A stretch of DNA of 64,000 nt from Rhodopirellula sp. P2. GTDB lineage: Bacteria; Planctomycetota; Planctomycetia; Pirellulales; Pirellulaceae. The stretch spans positions 1,178,001-1,242,000 of the forward strand of contig NZ_CP118225.1 of the NCBI RefSeq assembly GCF_028768465.1, written 5' to 3'. The notes under the pieces are model-generated. The model did no database searches. It saw only the letters and a program-made list of their open reading frames with translations, and was not told where the DNA came from. This document shows positions 22,754-32,900 of the stretch, piece after piece (the first letter of the stretch is position 1; each line of letters begins with the position of its first letter). The translations under genes were made by a program, and so were the position numbers.

Positions 22754-24583
22754 CTACAGTCTGGGCTTGGGTGGTTGAACGGCGGGTTGCCAAGGGGCGA
22801 TGCCGTCGAGTTTGGTCTCTCTTGAAAACACCTTGCTGCCGCAGGTGACGTACAGCGTCGACATGTTTTCGCCGGCGAGCACGCAATTCGAGAGTTTGCC
22901 CGACAAGCTGGGACGCGAGAGGATCAGGTGGACTCGGCCAGGCGGATCGATGATTTGAATGCCCAGTTTGGTGGCGACCAAGAGCGATCCGTCTTTCGTC
23001 ATCGTGACGCCGTCGGCACCGCCGATCATGTCGTCTTGCGGCGTGTGGACGTAACTGTAGGGCTGGCCGAACAGCAGTTCTCCCGTTGCCGAGTCAATTT
23101 TATACGACCACACGTAACGGCCTTCTGCATCGACGACCATCAGGAAACGTCGATCGGGCGTGACGATCAATCCGTTTGGTTTCTTGGGGCCTTTGCCAGC
23201 TTGGATCGGCTTGCCGTCACCTTGAGGATTGCCATCGGCGTCGATTGGCAGGTACCAGACCGCTTGTTCCGTGGGGCCGGTGAAGTAGATGCCGTGATCG
23301 AGCACCACCAAGTCGTTGCAGGAAACGCCCGAGCACAGATCAGTGCGACTGCCATCGGGATCGATTCGCGTCACCGTCAGGGCTTTGTTTCGTGCGCAGT
23401 AGAGACGACCGGCAGCGTCGAACATCAACGCGCTGACGCCGGGCATGTCGTCTGCAAATTGGGTTGCCTTGTCAGTGCCCGCCGCGATCTTCCAAATTTC
23501 GCCTCGTGGTCCATCGATGAAGTACACGTCGCCGTTGGGTGCGACCGCGGGGCCTTCGGTGTACTTGTGACCTTCACTGACCAGTTTCCACGATTCGCCC
23601 TCGATCAAGCGGTCTTTGATTTCCGGATGTTCTGAAACGTTGGTTTCGATGGGTTGATCAAAGTTCTTCCACAGCCATTTCATTGCGTCAGGAAAGATCG
23701 CGGCGCCGTGTTTGCCATTGTGGCCGCCTTCGCCCCAGACGTTTTTGACTTCATAACCAGCCCACTGCAGCGATGACAGCATGGTTTGATTGGCGTGCCA
23801 CCAACTGCCGCCGTAGATATTCAGGTCATTGCTGCCGTCCTGCAAAAAGACCCGCAGCGGTTTGGGTTCGTGTTTGCGAACCAGGACTGGGTATTCGTTA
23901 CCGCCTCGCAGTCCGACGTAGGTGCCAACGGTGCTGAACACTCGGCGGAACTGATCGCTCCGGTGCCAAGCAACGCCGAACGCCGCGATTGCGCCGCTGC
24001 TGCTGCCACCGATGGCTCGCAGATTGGGATCTTCCGTGATCGCATACGATTTGCTGACCTCAGGAAGCAACTCGTCGATCAGGAACGAAGCGTAGCGATC
24101 GCTCACGGTGTCGTATTCAAAGCTGCGATTGAAACGATCTTGAGCCTCCTCGCCACCGGGAACGACGCCGGGGTTGATGCAGACGGCAATCGTCACCGGC
24201 ATTTCGCCGCGGTGGATCAGGTTGTCGAAGACATGGTGAATTCGATACTCGCCGTTTTCTCGGACGTACTTGGCGCCGTCCTGAAAAACCATCAGCGCCG
24301 CCGGAGAGGACTGGTCGTACTGGGCCGGGACGTAGACGAAGTAGTCACGCTCCGTGCCTGGATAGATCGTGCTGTCGGTGAAGCGGTGGGCTGTCACCAC
24401 GCCTCGAGGGACGCCGTCCTTGGCCACGGTGTCGGGGTGAACCGGGTAGCTCTCTTGGGCAGGCGTCACCATCGCGGGCAGCAAGAGCAAGGCGAACAGA
24501 ATCTGTGCACTGGACCCGGCAACGAACGCCGTGAAGGATTGAGGGCGTCGTGAATGGACGCAGCGGTGAATCGCGAATGTCAT
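22754..24583 (-). CDS. Secreted fusion: esterase (Fes/D-like) plus SMP-30/gluconolactonase-like propeller
   Basis: The protein has 609 residues. An N-terminal signal-like hydrophobic segment (residues about 20-42, ILFALLLLPAMVTPAQ) suggests export. Residues about 55-320 match the enterochelin esterase/Fes-D-type hydrolase fold: YVPAQYDQSSPAALMVFQDG, serine motif GGSSSGAIAAF, and WGEGGHNGKHG carrying a likely catalytic His. Residues about 330-600 match the SMP-30/gluconolactonase six-bladed propeller: YTEGPAVAPNGDVYFID, KPNGLIVTPDRRFLMVVD, GGADGVTMTKDG. It probably hydrolyses a carbohydrate ester or lactone outside the cell. Two-domain fusions of this kind occur in planctomycetes. The gene diverges from the sigma-factor operon (196-bp spacer). 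Confidence 0.88.
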   Translation of the reverse strand: MTFAIHRCVHSRRPQSFTAFVAGSSAQILFALLLLPAMVTPAQESYPVHPDTVAKDGVPRGVVTAHRFTDSTIYPGTERDYFVYVPAQYDQSSPAALMVFQDGAKYVRENGEYRIHHVFDNLIHRGEMPVTIAVCINPGVVPGGEEAQDRFNRSFEYDTVSDRYASFLIDELLPEVSKSYAITEDPNLRAIGGSSSGAIAAFGVAWHRSDQFRRVFSTVGTYVGLRGGNEYPVLVRKHEPKPLRVFLQDGSNDLNIYGGSWWHANQTMLSSLQWAGYEVKNVWGEGGHNGKHGAAIFPDAMKWLWKNFDQPIETNVSEHPEIKDRLIEGESWKLVSEGHKYTEGPAVAPNGDVYFIDGPRGEIWKIAAGTDKATQFADDMPGVSALMFDAAGRLYCARNKALTVTRIDPDGSRTDLCSGVSCNDLVVLDHGIYFTGPTEQAVWYLPIDADGNPQGDGKPIQAGKGPKKPNGLIVTPDRRFLMVVDAEGRYVWSYKIDSATGELLFGQPYSYVHTPQDDMIGGADGVTMTKDGSLLVATKLGIQIIDPPGRVHLILSRPSLSGKLSNCVLAGENMSTLYVTCGSKVFSRETKLDGIAPWQPAVQPPKPRL

Positions 24584-24779
24584 GTCAAATCGTCGATGTG
24601 GGAGAGAATGATCTGGGGAGAGTTGGAGGGGGCCACCAAGATAGTCGAGCCGAGGTGGTTTTGTTTCCCGGCCGTTCTCAAGCGATGGGCGTTTTCGAAT
24701 ATTTCGGCAATTTTCTCGGTCATAAACGGGGCCGTCTTGTTAAGTAACGGTGTGAGGACTTCTTTGAACGGAGGATGCA

Positions 24780-25298
24780 ATGGACGAAACCGCACGACAA
24801 GCAACTCGGCAATGGACACTGGCACAACCCGCTGTGTCGGCGTTTGTGACGTCGATGGTGCGTGATTTCGGTGATCGTGATGATGTGTTGCAGGAGGTTG
24901 CCGTCGCTGTGATTGAGTCGTATGACTCCTATGATCCGGAGCTTCCGTTTGTGCCTTGGGCGATCGGCGTCGCTCGGAATCAGGTGAGTTTGTACATGCG
25001 AAACCGGCGGAAAGACCTGCTGGTGTTCGACGACGATGCAATCGCTTGCTTGGCGATCGCGATTCCAACCGTGGCTCAGCAAGATTCAGCGAAACTGGAT
25101 TTTGTCACGGAATGCCTGGGTGGTTTAGAGAACCGTGCTCGCCGTCTTTTCGAGTTGCGATATCAGAAGAACATGAAACCGGCCGCCATTGCCGAACGAG
25201 TGGGCATGTCGGCGAATTCTGTCGCCAAAGCACTGCAAAGAATTCGAGATCGTGTTCGGAATTGTGTCGAACGCAAGAGTGTGGAGGCGATGTCATGA
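24780..25298 (+). CDS. ECF RNA polymerase sigma factor
   Basis: The 172-residue protein is preceded by GGAGG with a 5-bp gap to the ATG. Region 2 is seen as FGDRDDVLQEVAVAVIESYD and PFVPWAIGVARNQVSLYMRNRRK; region 4 as LENRARRLFELRYQKNMKPA and MSANSVAKALQRIRDRVRNC. This resembles the planctomycete/Verrucomicrobia-type ECF subfamily (short, W-I-x-x-V-A-R-N). Its stop overlaps the ATG of the next gene (ATGA), which fits translational coupling with an anti-sigma factor. Confidence 0.93.
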   Translation: MDETARQATRQWTLAQPAVSAFVTSMVRDFGDRDDVLQEVAVAVIESYDSYDPELPFVPWAIGVARNQVSLYMRNRRKDLLVFDDDAIACLAIAIPTVAQQDSAKLDFVTECLGGLENRARRLFELRYQKNMKPAAIAERVGMSANSVAKALQRIRDRVRNCVERKSVEAMS

Positions 25299-26362
25299 AC
25301 TCTTCGGTCGAAGATTTGATGGACAGCTACTTCGACGAATCGCTGTCGCAGGAGCAGTTTCAGCAACTGAATCAGTGGATCAAATCGGACCCGCGTCACG
25401 CCCAGAGGTTTGCCTCGGAATTGTTGCTGCATGACCGACTCCGCAATGAATTCGTGACGAATGAGTTGATGGATCAACCATCGACGGCCGAGCAGTCCAC
25501 TGTCAACGATCCAACCTTGGTCCGAGCGGACGAGCGACCCAATGTGGTCACGCTGGCCGGTTCAATCGGAAACACTTGGACGCGATCCGTGATTGCGATG
25601 GCGACGACGGCGTGCTTGGTGCTGATCAGCCTGGCGTTTCTTTGGAATGGTTTGGGGAGCACGTCGGCTTCCGCCGCGGTGATGGAACTCAATCGCATCA
25701 TCGCGGCCAACCGCCTGTCATTGGATCGGACGTTCTTGATTTCGGTAGAAGAGAGCGCGACTCAAAAAGATCTAAGACGCGATTCGCCGGAGCATCGACG
25801 ACCGCCGAAGCCTTCTTTGGACAACGCGATTTTGGATGTTCGAGGTTCGGATCAGTTCGTGTTGAAACGGGAAGTGGAGCCAGGTGTTTTCTTCGTCACG
25901 GGAAGCGATGGGAAGACGAGTTGGGCGGTTCGGCCGGAGGGACCGGTTCGATTGAGCAACGACTTGACGCGATTCAATCGAGACCTGCCCGGGCACGAGC
26001 GCTCGCTACCGATCAACAACATCGAGGACGGGTTGGACGCATTGCAGACCGCTTACAACTTGGAATTGTTGTCGGTGGAAAGAATCGAAGGCGAAGTCCA
26101 GGGCCGGGATGTCGAATCCGATACGGAAGCCACCCGGCAGATGGTGGCGACGAAGAAACCAGGCTTCCGAGGGCCGGAACGAATCGAGATTCTCTACACC
26201 GCAGCCAGGGGCCAGATTCGTCAAATGCGATTCATCGACATGCCCTACGGACGGAACATCGTCACGTTGAAAATGACGTTGATTGAGGAGCAGCCGTTTG
26301 CTGCGGACCATTTTGATCATGAATCCCATCACGACCCGAAACGCATCGTGAAGTTTGAATAG
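25295..26362 (+). CDS. Membrane anti-sigma factor
   Basis: The 355-residue protein overlaps the sigma-factor gene by 4 bp. The first 60 residues (MNSSVEDLMDSYFDESLSQE, then RHAQRFASELLLHDRLRNEF) resemble the cytoplasmic domain of planctomycete anti-sigma factors. A single hydrophobic segment (about residues 98-116, SVIAMATTACLVLISLAFLW) follows. The remaining 230 residues should be outside the membrane; they contain a beta-rich region (LDVRGSDQFVLKREVEPGVF, TSWAVRPEGPVRL) but no known sensor motif. It presumably holds the sigma factor inactive until an envelope signal is sensed. A longer frame beginning near 24956 overlaps the sigma gene in another frame and is not used. Confidence 0.88.
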   Translation: MNSSVEDLMDSYFDESLSQEQFQQLNQWIKSDPRHAQRFASELLLHDRLRNEFVTNELMDQPSTAEQSTVNDPTLVRADERPNVVTLAGSIGNTWTRSVIAMATTACLVLISLAFLWNGLGSTSASAAVMELNRIIAANRLSLDRTFLISVEESATQKDLRRDSPEHRRPPKPSLDNAILDVRGSDQFVLKREVEPGVFFVTGSDGKTSWAVRPEGPVRLSNDLTRFNRDLPGHERSLPINNIEDGLDALQTAYNLELLSVERIEGEVQGRDVESDTEATRQMVATKKPGFRGPERIEILYTAARGQIRQMRFIDMPYGRNIVTLKMTLIEEQPFAADHFDHESHHDPKRIVKFE

Positions 26363-27100
26363 ATGAACCGGACACGAATTCTAAAACCCGCCTTGGGTTT
26401 GGTCGCTCTCGTTTGCGTGGCCGCCATCACCAGTTTCGTTTGGATGCAGGTGGGCTACAGCCAAGGCGAGAATCGCGGCGGGGTTGGCAAGCCGCGAATC
26501 AGTGACACGGTGCAGGCGAACATGTACGCCGACAACTGGTTCATCATGTATCTCAATGGCGAACTCGTCGCGGTCGACTCGATCCAGTTCATGCCACACA
26601 ACGTCGTGTCGGTCGACATCCTGCCGGACTATCCGATGACGATTGCTGTGATGGCCAAGGACAACGCGGATTCAAAGACTGGAATGGAATACGCCAACAC
26701 CAGCATCGGTGATGGCGGATTCATTTTGAAATTTGGCGATGGCACGGTGACCGATGCCAACTGGAAAGCCAAAGCCTTTTCTCGTGGTCCCATCGATCGA
26801 GACACCATGAACCCGCGGGTTGAGAACACAACCATCCCAGAAGACTGGTACACGGTCGATTTTGACGATGAATCTTGGAGTCAAGCGACGGAGTACACCC
26901 AGTCGTAGATCGGCCCCAAGGAACCGTTCTTTGAGCATGACTTTGAAGGTGCACGTTTCATTTGGACGGAGGATGTTGAACTCGACAACACCGTCATTTT
27001 TCGGCATGTCGTGGCCACACCGCCCGACGGAAAAGCTCGCCCTGACTTCTCCAATTTGAACGACATCGTTCCGAGTGGACCGCCTCGAAAACGACGGTGA
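26363..27100 (+). pseudogene. Secreted beta-sandwich protein interrupted by an amber codon
   Basis: The reading frame starts with an ATG directly after the anti-sigma stop and runs to a TGA at 27098-27100 with one in-frame TAG at 26906-26908. Before the stop there are 181 residues: a membrane/signal segment (ALGLVALVCVAAITSFVWMQ), then DNWFIMYLNGELVAVDS, WYTVDFDDESWSQATEYTQS, which reads like a galactose-binding-type beta sandwich. After the TAG the same frame continues for 63 codons with the same composition (IGPKEPFFEHDFEGARFIWT... to RKRR). The TGA overlaps the ATG of the following gene (TGATG). So the gene was built to end at 27100, and the TAG truncates it. Either the protein is made short, or the codon is read through, or the base is a sequencing error. 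Confidence 0.8.
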
Positions 27101-28962
27101 TGACCATCCGACACGTCTTCCCTGAAAGTACCATGCTCATGAACTCACGCTCACTCATCCCGGCGGTTGCGAGCCTGCTGTGTCTGATGGTGCCCCCCCA
27201 CCTCGCCGCACACGAAGGCGGGCATCACCATCATTCCCACACTCCCTCCCAATCGCGAACTTGGACCATCGCGGTGGATGGATTGCACCTGCACGGATCA
27301 TTTGTTTCGGCGAAGGATGGCAAGGTTCAAATCCGTCGTGAGGATGGGACACTCACGGATTTGGCGATCGATCGCTTGGTTGCTTCGGACCAGGCCTGGG
27401 TCCAGGAACGAATCAAAGCGATCCAAAATCTCAATCGTCAGCATGCGATTCGGCTCGTGGCGGTGAACCAACCGGTGCAAGCCACCACTGGGGACGCCGC
27501 GAAGAAAGAGACAATGCCAGCCATCGGTCAGCACTTCGAACCGTTTGAGAAACTGCTGCAGCTTCGTTGGGACAAAGACTTTCTTTACGTGGGTTCCAAT
27601 GGATTGCCGGAGCATCCGATGATGATTGGCATTCGTTCGTGGCAACAACAAGTTCCAATCCCACAGAAGTACCTGGGTGACAATGCATGGCAAATTCCTT
27701 TGCATCCCGTTCCGGCAAAGAATCCCATGTCGACCAAGAACGATTTTCTGCGTGGTGCGATTGCTTTGGCCGTCAATGGCGTGCCGATCTTCAACCCGCT
27801 GAACAATCGCGGTGAGGATGCCTACTTGTTTGGTGAACTGGATGAATATGGTGGGCACTGCGGTCGCGGCGATGATTACCACTACCACATTGCTCCGGTT
27901 CATTTGGAAGAAGAAACGGGGAAAGACAAACCGATTGGCTATGCCTTGGACGGCTATCCGATCTTTGGTTATCAAGATCCGAAGGCGAGCGATTTTGCAC
28001 CACTCGATGAACTTGGCGGTCACAAGGACGCGTCGGGCAACTATCACTACCACGCACAGAAGACCTACCCGTATTTGAATGGTGGCTTTCACGGGGAAGT
28101 GACCCAGCGTGGTGGTCAGGTGGATCCGCAACCGCGTGCCGAACCGATTCGCCCTGATCTGCGACCGCTACGCGGCGCCGTGATCACGGGATTCAGCAAG
28201 ACGGGCAATCGATTCGAGTTGGTGTACGACGTGGAAGGCCAACAGGGATCGGTGACCTATGTCGTCAAGGACGATAGCACGGTCGACTTCACGTTTCAGG
28301 AACCATCGGGGGAAACGCGAAACGAGACCTATCGCAGTCGCATGGGCAAACCGTTTCTTCCGCAAGCTGATCTTTCAGGAGCAGGCGACGGTCCCAACGC
28401 CGATCAAACGTCTCGATTGAAAGTCACCAGTCCCGCGTTTGCGGCAGGCGATGAATTGCCCACTGAGTTCACCGGGGACGGTGCGGGCGTGTCGCCGCCG
28501 ATCGCTTGGACGAAAGGACCGGAGGGGACGCAGTGTTATGCTCTCGATCTGTGGCACACGCCTGGGCCAGGTGATGTGAAGTCGTATTGGTTGGTTCACG
28601 ATATTCCCGCGGATGTCACCAGCCTGCCGCAAAACGCGGGTGGGATTGGGACATTGGGGATCAATGACAAAGGGCATGCGGGATATGACCCGATGAAGTC
28701 GAAGGGGCCGGGAGTGAAGCAGTATCACCTGACGGTTTATGCGTTGTCCGAGAAACCCGAGTTTGCGACGGACCAAGTGACGCGGGACGAACTGCTCGAG
28801 AGCATTTCTGAGATCACGTTGGCACAAGGCACGTTGGACTTTCAGTACACTCGATCTCGAAGCGGATCATCGATGATCCTGATTGGTTTCGCGATTGTCG
28901 CTCTGGTTGCGGGAGTATGGTTCGGACTGAAAAGACTTACAGTCCCGCGAGTTGCCGGTTGA
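27100..28962 (+). CDS. YHYH-domain / PEBP-like exported membrane protein
   Basis: The protein has 620 residues from the ATG at 27100, which overlaps the upstream TGA; an ATG at 27133 gives a tidier signal peptide (LIPAVASLLCLMVPPHLAAH). After a His-rich start (GGHHHHSH), residues about 48-105 match the SLA1 homology domain 1 pattern found in planctomycete proteins (FVSAKDGKVQIRREDGT). Residues 150-380 contain the YHYH motifs GDDYHYHIAP (about 258-267) and GNYHYHAQKTYPY (about 313). Residues 440-583 match the PEBP/YbhB family (SPAFAAGDELPTEFTGDG, ending ITLAQGTLDFQYTRS). One membrane helix lies at about 590-612. It is the last gene of the sigma-factor operon and overlaps a convergent gene by 26 bp. 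Role unknown; copper-binding is often proposed for YHYH proteins but not shown here. Confidence 0.88.
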   Translation: MTIRHVFPESTMLMNSRSLIPAVASLLCLMVPPHLAAHEGGHHHHSHTPSQSRTWTIAVDGLHLHGSFVSAKDGKVQIRREDGTLTDLAIDRLVASDQAWVQERIKAIQNLNRQHAIRLVAVNQPVQATTGDAAKKETMPAIGQHFEPFEKLLQLRWDKDFLYVGSNGLPEHPMMIGIRSWQQQVPIPQKYLGDNAWQIPLHPVPAKNPMSTKNDFLRGAIALAVNGVPIFNPLNNRGEDAYLFGELDEYGGHCGRGDDYHYHIAPVHLEEETGKDKPIGYALDGYPIFGYQDPKASDFAPLDELGGHKDASGNYHYHAQKTYPYLNGGFHGEVTQRGGQVDPQPRAEPIRPDLRPLRGAVITGFSKTGNRFELVYDVEGQQGSVTYVVKDDSTVDFTFQEPSGETRNETYRSRMGKPFLPQADLSGAGDGPNADQTSRLKVTSPAFAAGDELPTEFTGDGAGVSPPIAWTKGPEGTQCYALDLWHTPGPGDVKSYWLVHDIPADVTSLPQNAGGIGTLGINDKGHAGYDPMKSKGPGVKQYHLTVYALSEKPEFATDQVTRDELLESISEITLAQGTLDFQYTRSRSGSSMILIGFAIVALVAGVWFGLKRLTVPRVAG

Positions 28963-29395
28963 AATCGAACTGCAGATCGGGATGAACTTTCTCGATCGCT
29001 TTGTCGATTTTTTTGAGCTGCGTCGCGTACATGTTTTGGCTGACGCGGCAACCGCCGAAGCTGATTCGTTTTTCTTTGATCCGCTGGCAGAAGTGAATTC
29101 GGACTTGCAGTTCGGTTTCTTTGTCGCCGGAGAATCTCAGCGATTTGTCCATCCAGCGGACGACTTTGCGAAGCGTCTTCTTGTGAATCTTGCCAGAGAC
29201 GCTGAGGTGCTCATCGATCTCGTCGCACAGTTCATCCGCGTACGCTGGTTCATCGTCCGCTTTCATCAGCAAGTACGTCAGCAGCTCTTTGCTCTCGACT
29301 TTGAACTTGGCCATCCGAACGCAAATGTCGAGCAACTCATCTTCATCCAGCTTGGCGAGTTCTTTTTTTAACTGGCTGATCGTGGCGGCTTTCAT
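28937..29395 (-). CDS. Uncharacterised helical protein
   Basis: This 152-residue protein is predicted almost entirely helical and charged (LKKELAKLDEDELLDICVRM, and RKVVRWMDKSLRFSGDKETE). It has no signal peptide. It contains the phrase LLTYLLMKADDEPAYADELC. Its 3' end overlaps the end of the YHYH gene by 26 bp (convergent). Family not recognised with confidence; some bacterial unknown proteins share the opening MKAATISQLKKEL. Cytoplasmic. Confidence 0.8.
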   Translation of the reverse strand: MKAATISQLKKELAKLDEDELLDICVRMAKFKVESKELLTYLLMKADDEPAYADELCDEIDEHLSVSGKIHKKTLRKVVRWMDKSLRFSGDKETELQVRIHFCQRIKEKRISFGGCRVSQNMYATQLKKIDKAIEKVHPDLQFDFNRQLAGL

Positions 29396-29953
29396 GGCGT
29401 CTCAAAGAGTAGGCTGGAGATCCCGAACTGAACGTTTTGAAGTGGCGTTTTGTTGGTGACCCGACGTGTGAATTTTGAATTTGCGTTTTTCCTCGAATGG
29501 CCAACGGCTTCGTTCAACATAGCCAGGGGCGTCGCCCCTGGAGCAGAAAAACACGGACCCATTTTGGCCAAGGGCCAAACTCAATTCAAAACGTGTGGGT
29601 TGATGTTGGCCGTTGGCCAACCAATTTCACTTCATTCTCGATCCCTGGGGCGATGCCCCAGGCTACGATGACGAAGGCCGTTGGCCAACAAAACCGAATG
29701 CAAAAAGTGCAACTTCAAAACTCACGCGTCAGGTTGTGATCTCGAGTAAATCAATAAGCCGTCATGCCTCGGGTTACCAAAAAACAAAAACGCTACTTCA
29801 AAAGCGGAATGGGGCGGTCGCGATATCTTAGCGGCTCGATGGCGGGTTGGAATTCCCACTCGCCGGCGGCGTTCTCCTGGTGCGATTGCTTCAAAAAGCA
29901 GAAGATGGAAATCTCTGCGACGACTATTCTGTAGCCGACTGTTTTGGGCAGCG
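29396..29953. repeat. Spacer with nested hairpins
   Basis: A 558-bp divergent spacer. Between about 29500 and 29700 it holds hairpins of a related style: GGGGCGTCGCCCC, GGCCAAGGGCC, GGCCGTTGGCC (twice), and GGGGCGATGCCCC. Elsewhere there is no coding frame of quality; an antisense frame across part of this region was rejected. Confidence 0.65.
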
Positions 29954-32900
29954 ATGCTTTGCCTGGCCTCCAAGGGAAAACGATTTGTGAATCGAATCAC
30001 CATTTTCGGAATGCTGCTGTTGCTCAGCATGGGATCCACTGCGACGGCACAGAATGACCGAGCGATCTTGCAGACGTTGATGTTTGAGTCGCCGGAGAAA
30101 CTGGCCGCGGACGCCGTGTCGGGTGGTGACGCGGTGCGAGGAGCGGTGGTGTTCTTCACCCCCTCGATGTCGTGCGCAAGTTGCCATGCGGTCGGTGTAC
30201 CGATGGAGACGTCGCAAGCCAACGTGGGGCCAAATCTTGCCTCGCCCAATCCTGACTTGTCGAATGCGGGAGTCGTCGATGCGATTCTTCATCCGTCCAA
30301 GAGCATCGCAAAGGGTTTCGAGACGATCCAAGTTTTGACGGTGGACGGAAAAGTGCTGACCGGTGTTCTCGTTGCTGAGTCCGATGAGTCGGTCCAGTTG
30401 CGCGATCCATCGACTGGCAAAACGATCGAGATCAGCGGGGAAGAAATCGAAGTCGTCGCGATGAGCGAATTGTCCGTCATGCCCGAAGGTGTCGCGGGAC
30501 AAATCGAGAGCCGCCAAGCGTTCTTGGATTTGGTTCGATACCTGATTGAAATTCGTAATGGTGGTGCGGCGCGGGCAGCCGAGTTGCAGCCGAAGGTCAT
30601 GCCAACGGCCGAGCCATTGCCGGAATACGAATCGCACATCGACCACGCCGGCATTCTCGCTTCGTTGGATCAACAGGCGATGAAACGTGGCGAAGCGATC
30701 TACAACCGAACGTGCGTGAATTGTCACGGCACAGTCGATGAACCTGGTTCCTTGCCGACGTCGTTGCGTTTTGCGTCTGGCAAATTTAAGAATGGATTTG
30801 ATCCACACAGCATGTACCAAACCATCACGAAGGGTTTTGGTTTGATGCTGCCGCAGCGAAACTTGGTGCCGCAGCAGAAGTACGACGTGATTCACTACAT
30901 CCGGCAGGCGTACTTGAAGGATCACAACCCGACTCAGTTTGCTCGGGTGGATGAAGAGTATTTGGCGAGTTTGCCCAAGGGCGATACACGCGGTCCGGAA
31001 CCGTCGCTCATCGAAGCTTGGCGGGAAATGGACTACGGTCCGAATTTGATGGCGACGGTTGAGATCGGCGACGACGCGAAAAACTTTGCTTACAAGGGGC
31101 ATGCAATTCGTCTTGACCAGGGCCCAGGTGGAATCACACGGGGAGAACACCGCGTTGTTTATGAGCAAGACACGATGCGAGTGGCTGCGGCTTGGTTGGG
31201 CGATGAGTTCATTGACTACAACGGTATCAACTTCAACGGCGTCCACCGGAGACACCCGCGCATCGTCGGCGATGTGGTGTTTGAAAACGCAAACGGTCCT
31301 GGATGGGCCAACCCCGAAAACGATTCCTTTGACGAGGTCCGTGAGCCGGGACGTGATGGTCGTTTTTATGGACCACTGCCCAAAGCCTGGATTGACTACC
31401 AGGGGACTTACGTCAGCGGGATGGAAACGATCCTGCACTATCGCGTCGGGGGAATCGATGTTCACGAGCGGCCAGCACTTGATCAATTGGGTGAGAGATC
31501 CATTTTTCAACGGACGCTGTCGGTGGGTGCCAATGAGAGCCGGTTGACGATGCGAGTGGCTGATCGTGAAAGAGGCGAAGTGTTGCTGGACGATGATCAC
31601 GCGAAGGCGGTTTGGTCAAGTTCCGCGGATGACTCTGCATCGATGGCGTTTGTGGTCACGGGCGATGTCAGCCAACTGGAATGGCAGTTCGCCGATGACC
31701 AAATTCGACTGGCACTGATGCCAAACGCGAATGCAAGAAATTTTGTGGTTCATGCCTTTCGAACGGATAATGAATCAGACGCAAAGCAAACCATTGACCA
31801 ACTCATCGAAGGGCTCGATCCCGCCGCGCGTTCAGCAAAGGACTGGGCGAACGTTGCAAAAGAGAACAGCAAGCGTTGGCCGCAAACCGTCACCACGAAG
31901 ATCACCACCGCGGACGCTGGCGGACCTTTCGCGGTCGATACGATTCAGTACCCCGTCAACAATCCGTGGTTTTGCCGGATGCGATTGACCGGTGTCGACT
32001 TTCTCGACGATGGCGAATCCGCCGTGCTGAGTGATTGGGATGGGAACGTCTGGAAAGTCACCGGATTGCATCAACCGGAAGTGACTTGGCAGCGGATCGC
32101 ATCGGGTTTGTTTCAGCCGCTCGGGATCAAAATTCGCGACGGCGAGATCTTTGTGACTTGTCGCGATCAGATCTGCCGTTTGCATGACTTCAACGGCGAC
32201 GGTGAAACGGATTACTACGAGAGTTTCAACCACGATCATTACGTCACCGACCACTTCCACGAATTCGCGATGGGATTGCAATGCGATGACGATGGCAACT
32301 TTTACTACGCCAAGTCAGCTTGTCACGCGTTGCCCGCGATCGTTCCGCATCATGGGACGCTGCTGAAGGTTTCCGCAGACGGATCGTCGACCGAGATTCT
32401 CGCGAATGGTTTTCGTGCCGCCAACGGCGTCTGTTTCAACGACGACGGAACGTTCTTCGTCACGGACCAAGAGGGACATTGGAATCCAAAGAACCGAATC
32501 AACTGGGTTCGTCCGGGGCGGTTTTATGGCAACATGTTTGGTTACCACGATGTGACCGACCCAAGTGACTCGGCGATGGAGCCACCGATGTGTTGGATCA
32601 CCAATTCCTTCGACCGGTCACCGGCTGAGTTGTTGTGGGTGACCAGCGACAAGTGGGGGCCGCTGAAAGGTTCTTTGCTGAACACATCCTACGGCTATGG
32701 CAAGTTGTACGTGGTCCCTCATGAAACCGTCGGCGATCAGATGCAGGGTGGGATGTGCGAATTGCCGCTGCCTCAATTCCCGACCGGGATCATGCGTGGA
32801 CGATTCCATCCCGGCGATGGCGACTTGTACGTGACTGGGATGTATTCGTGGGCGGGAACACAGCAAGCCGACGGTGGTTTCTACCGGGTTCGCTACACCG

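Noticed and set aside
24956-26362. Long version of the anti-sigma reading frame starting inside the sigma gene
   Set aside because: The part before 25295 overlaps the sigma-factor frame and is basic noise; the ATG at 25295 overlaps the sigma stop in the classical way.
29924-31600. 558-codon frame on the minus strand
   Set aside because: Antisense to the heme-c protein, composition rich in Arg/His/Gln without domains; the sense strand has signal peptide and CxxCH motifs.
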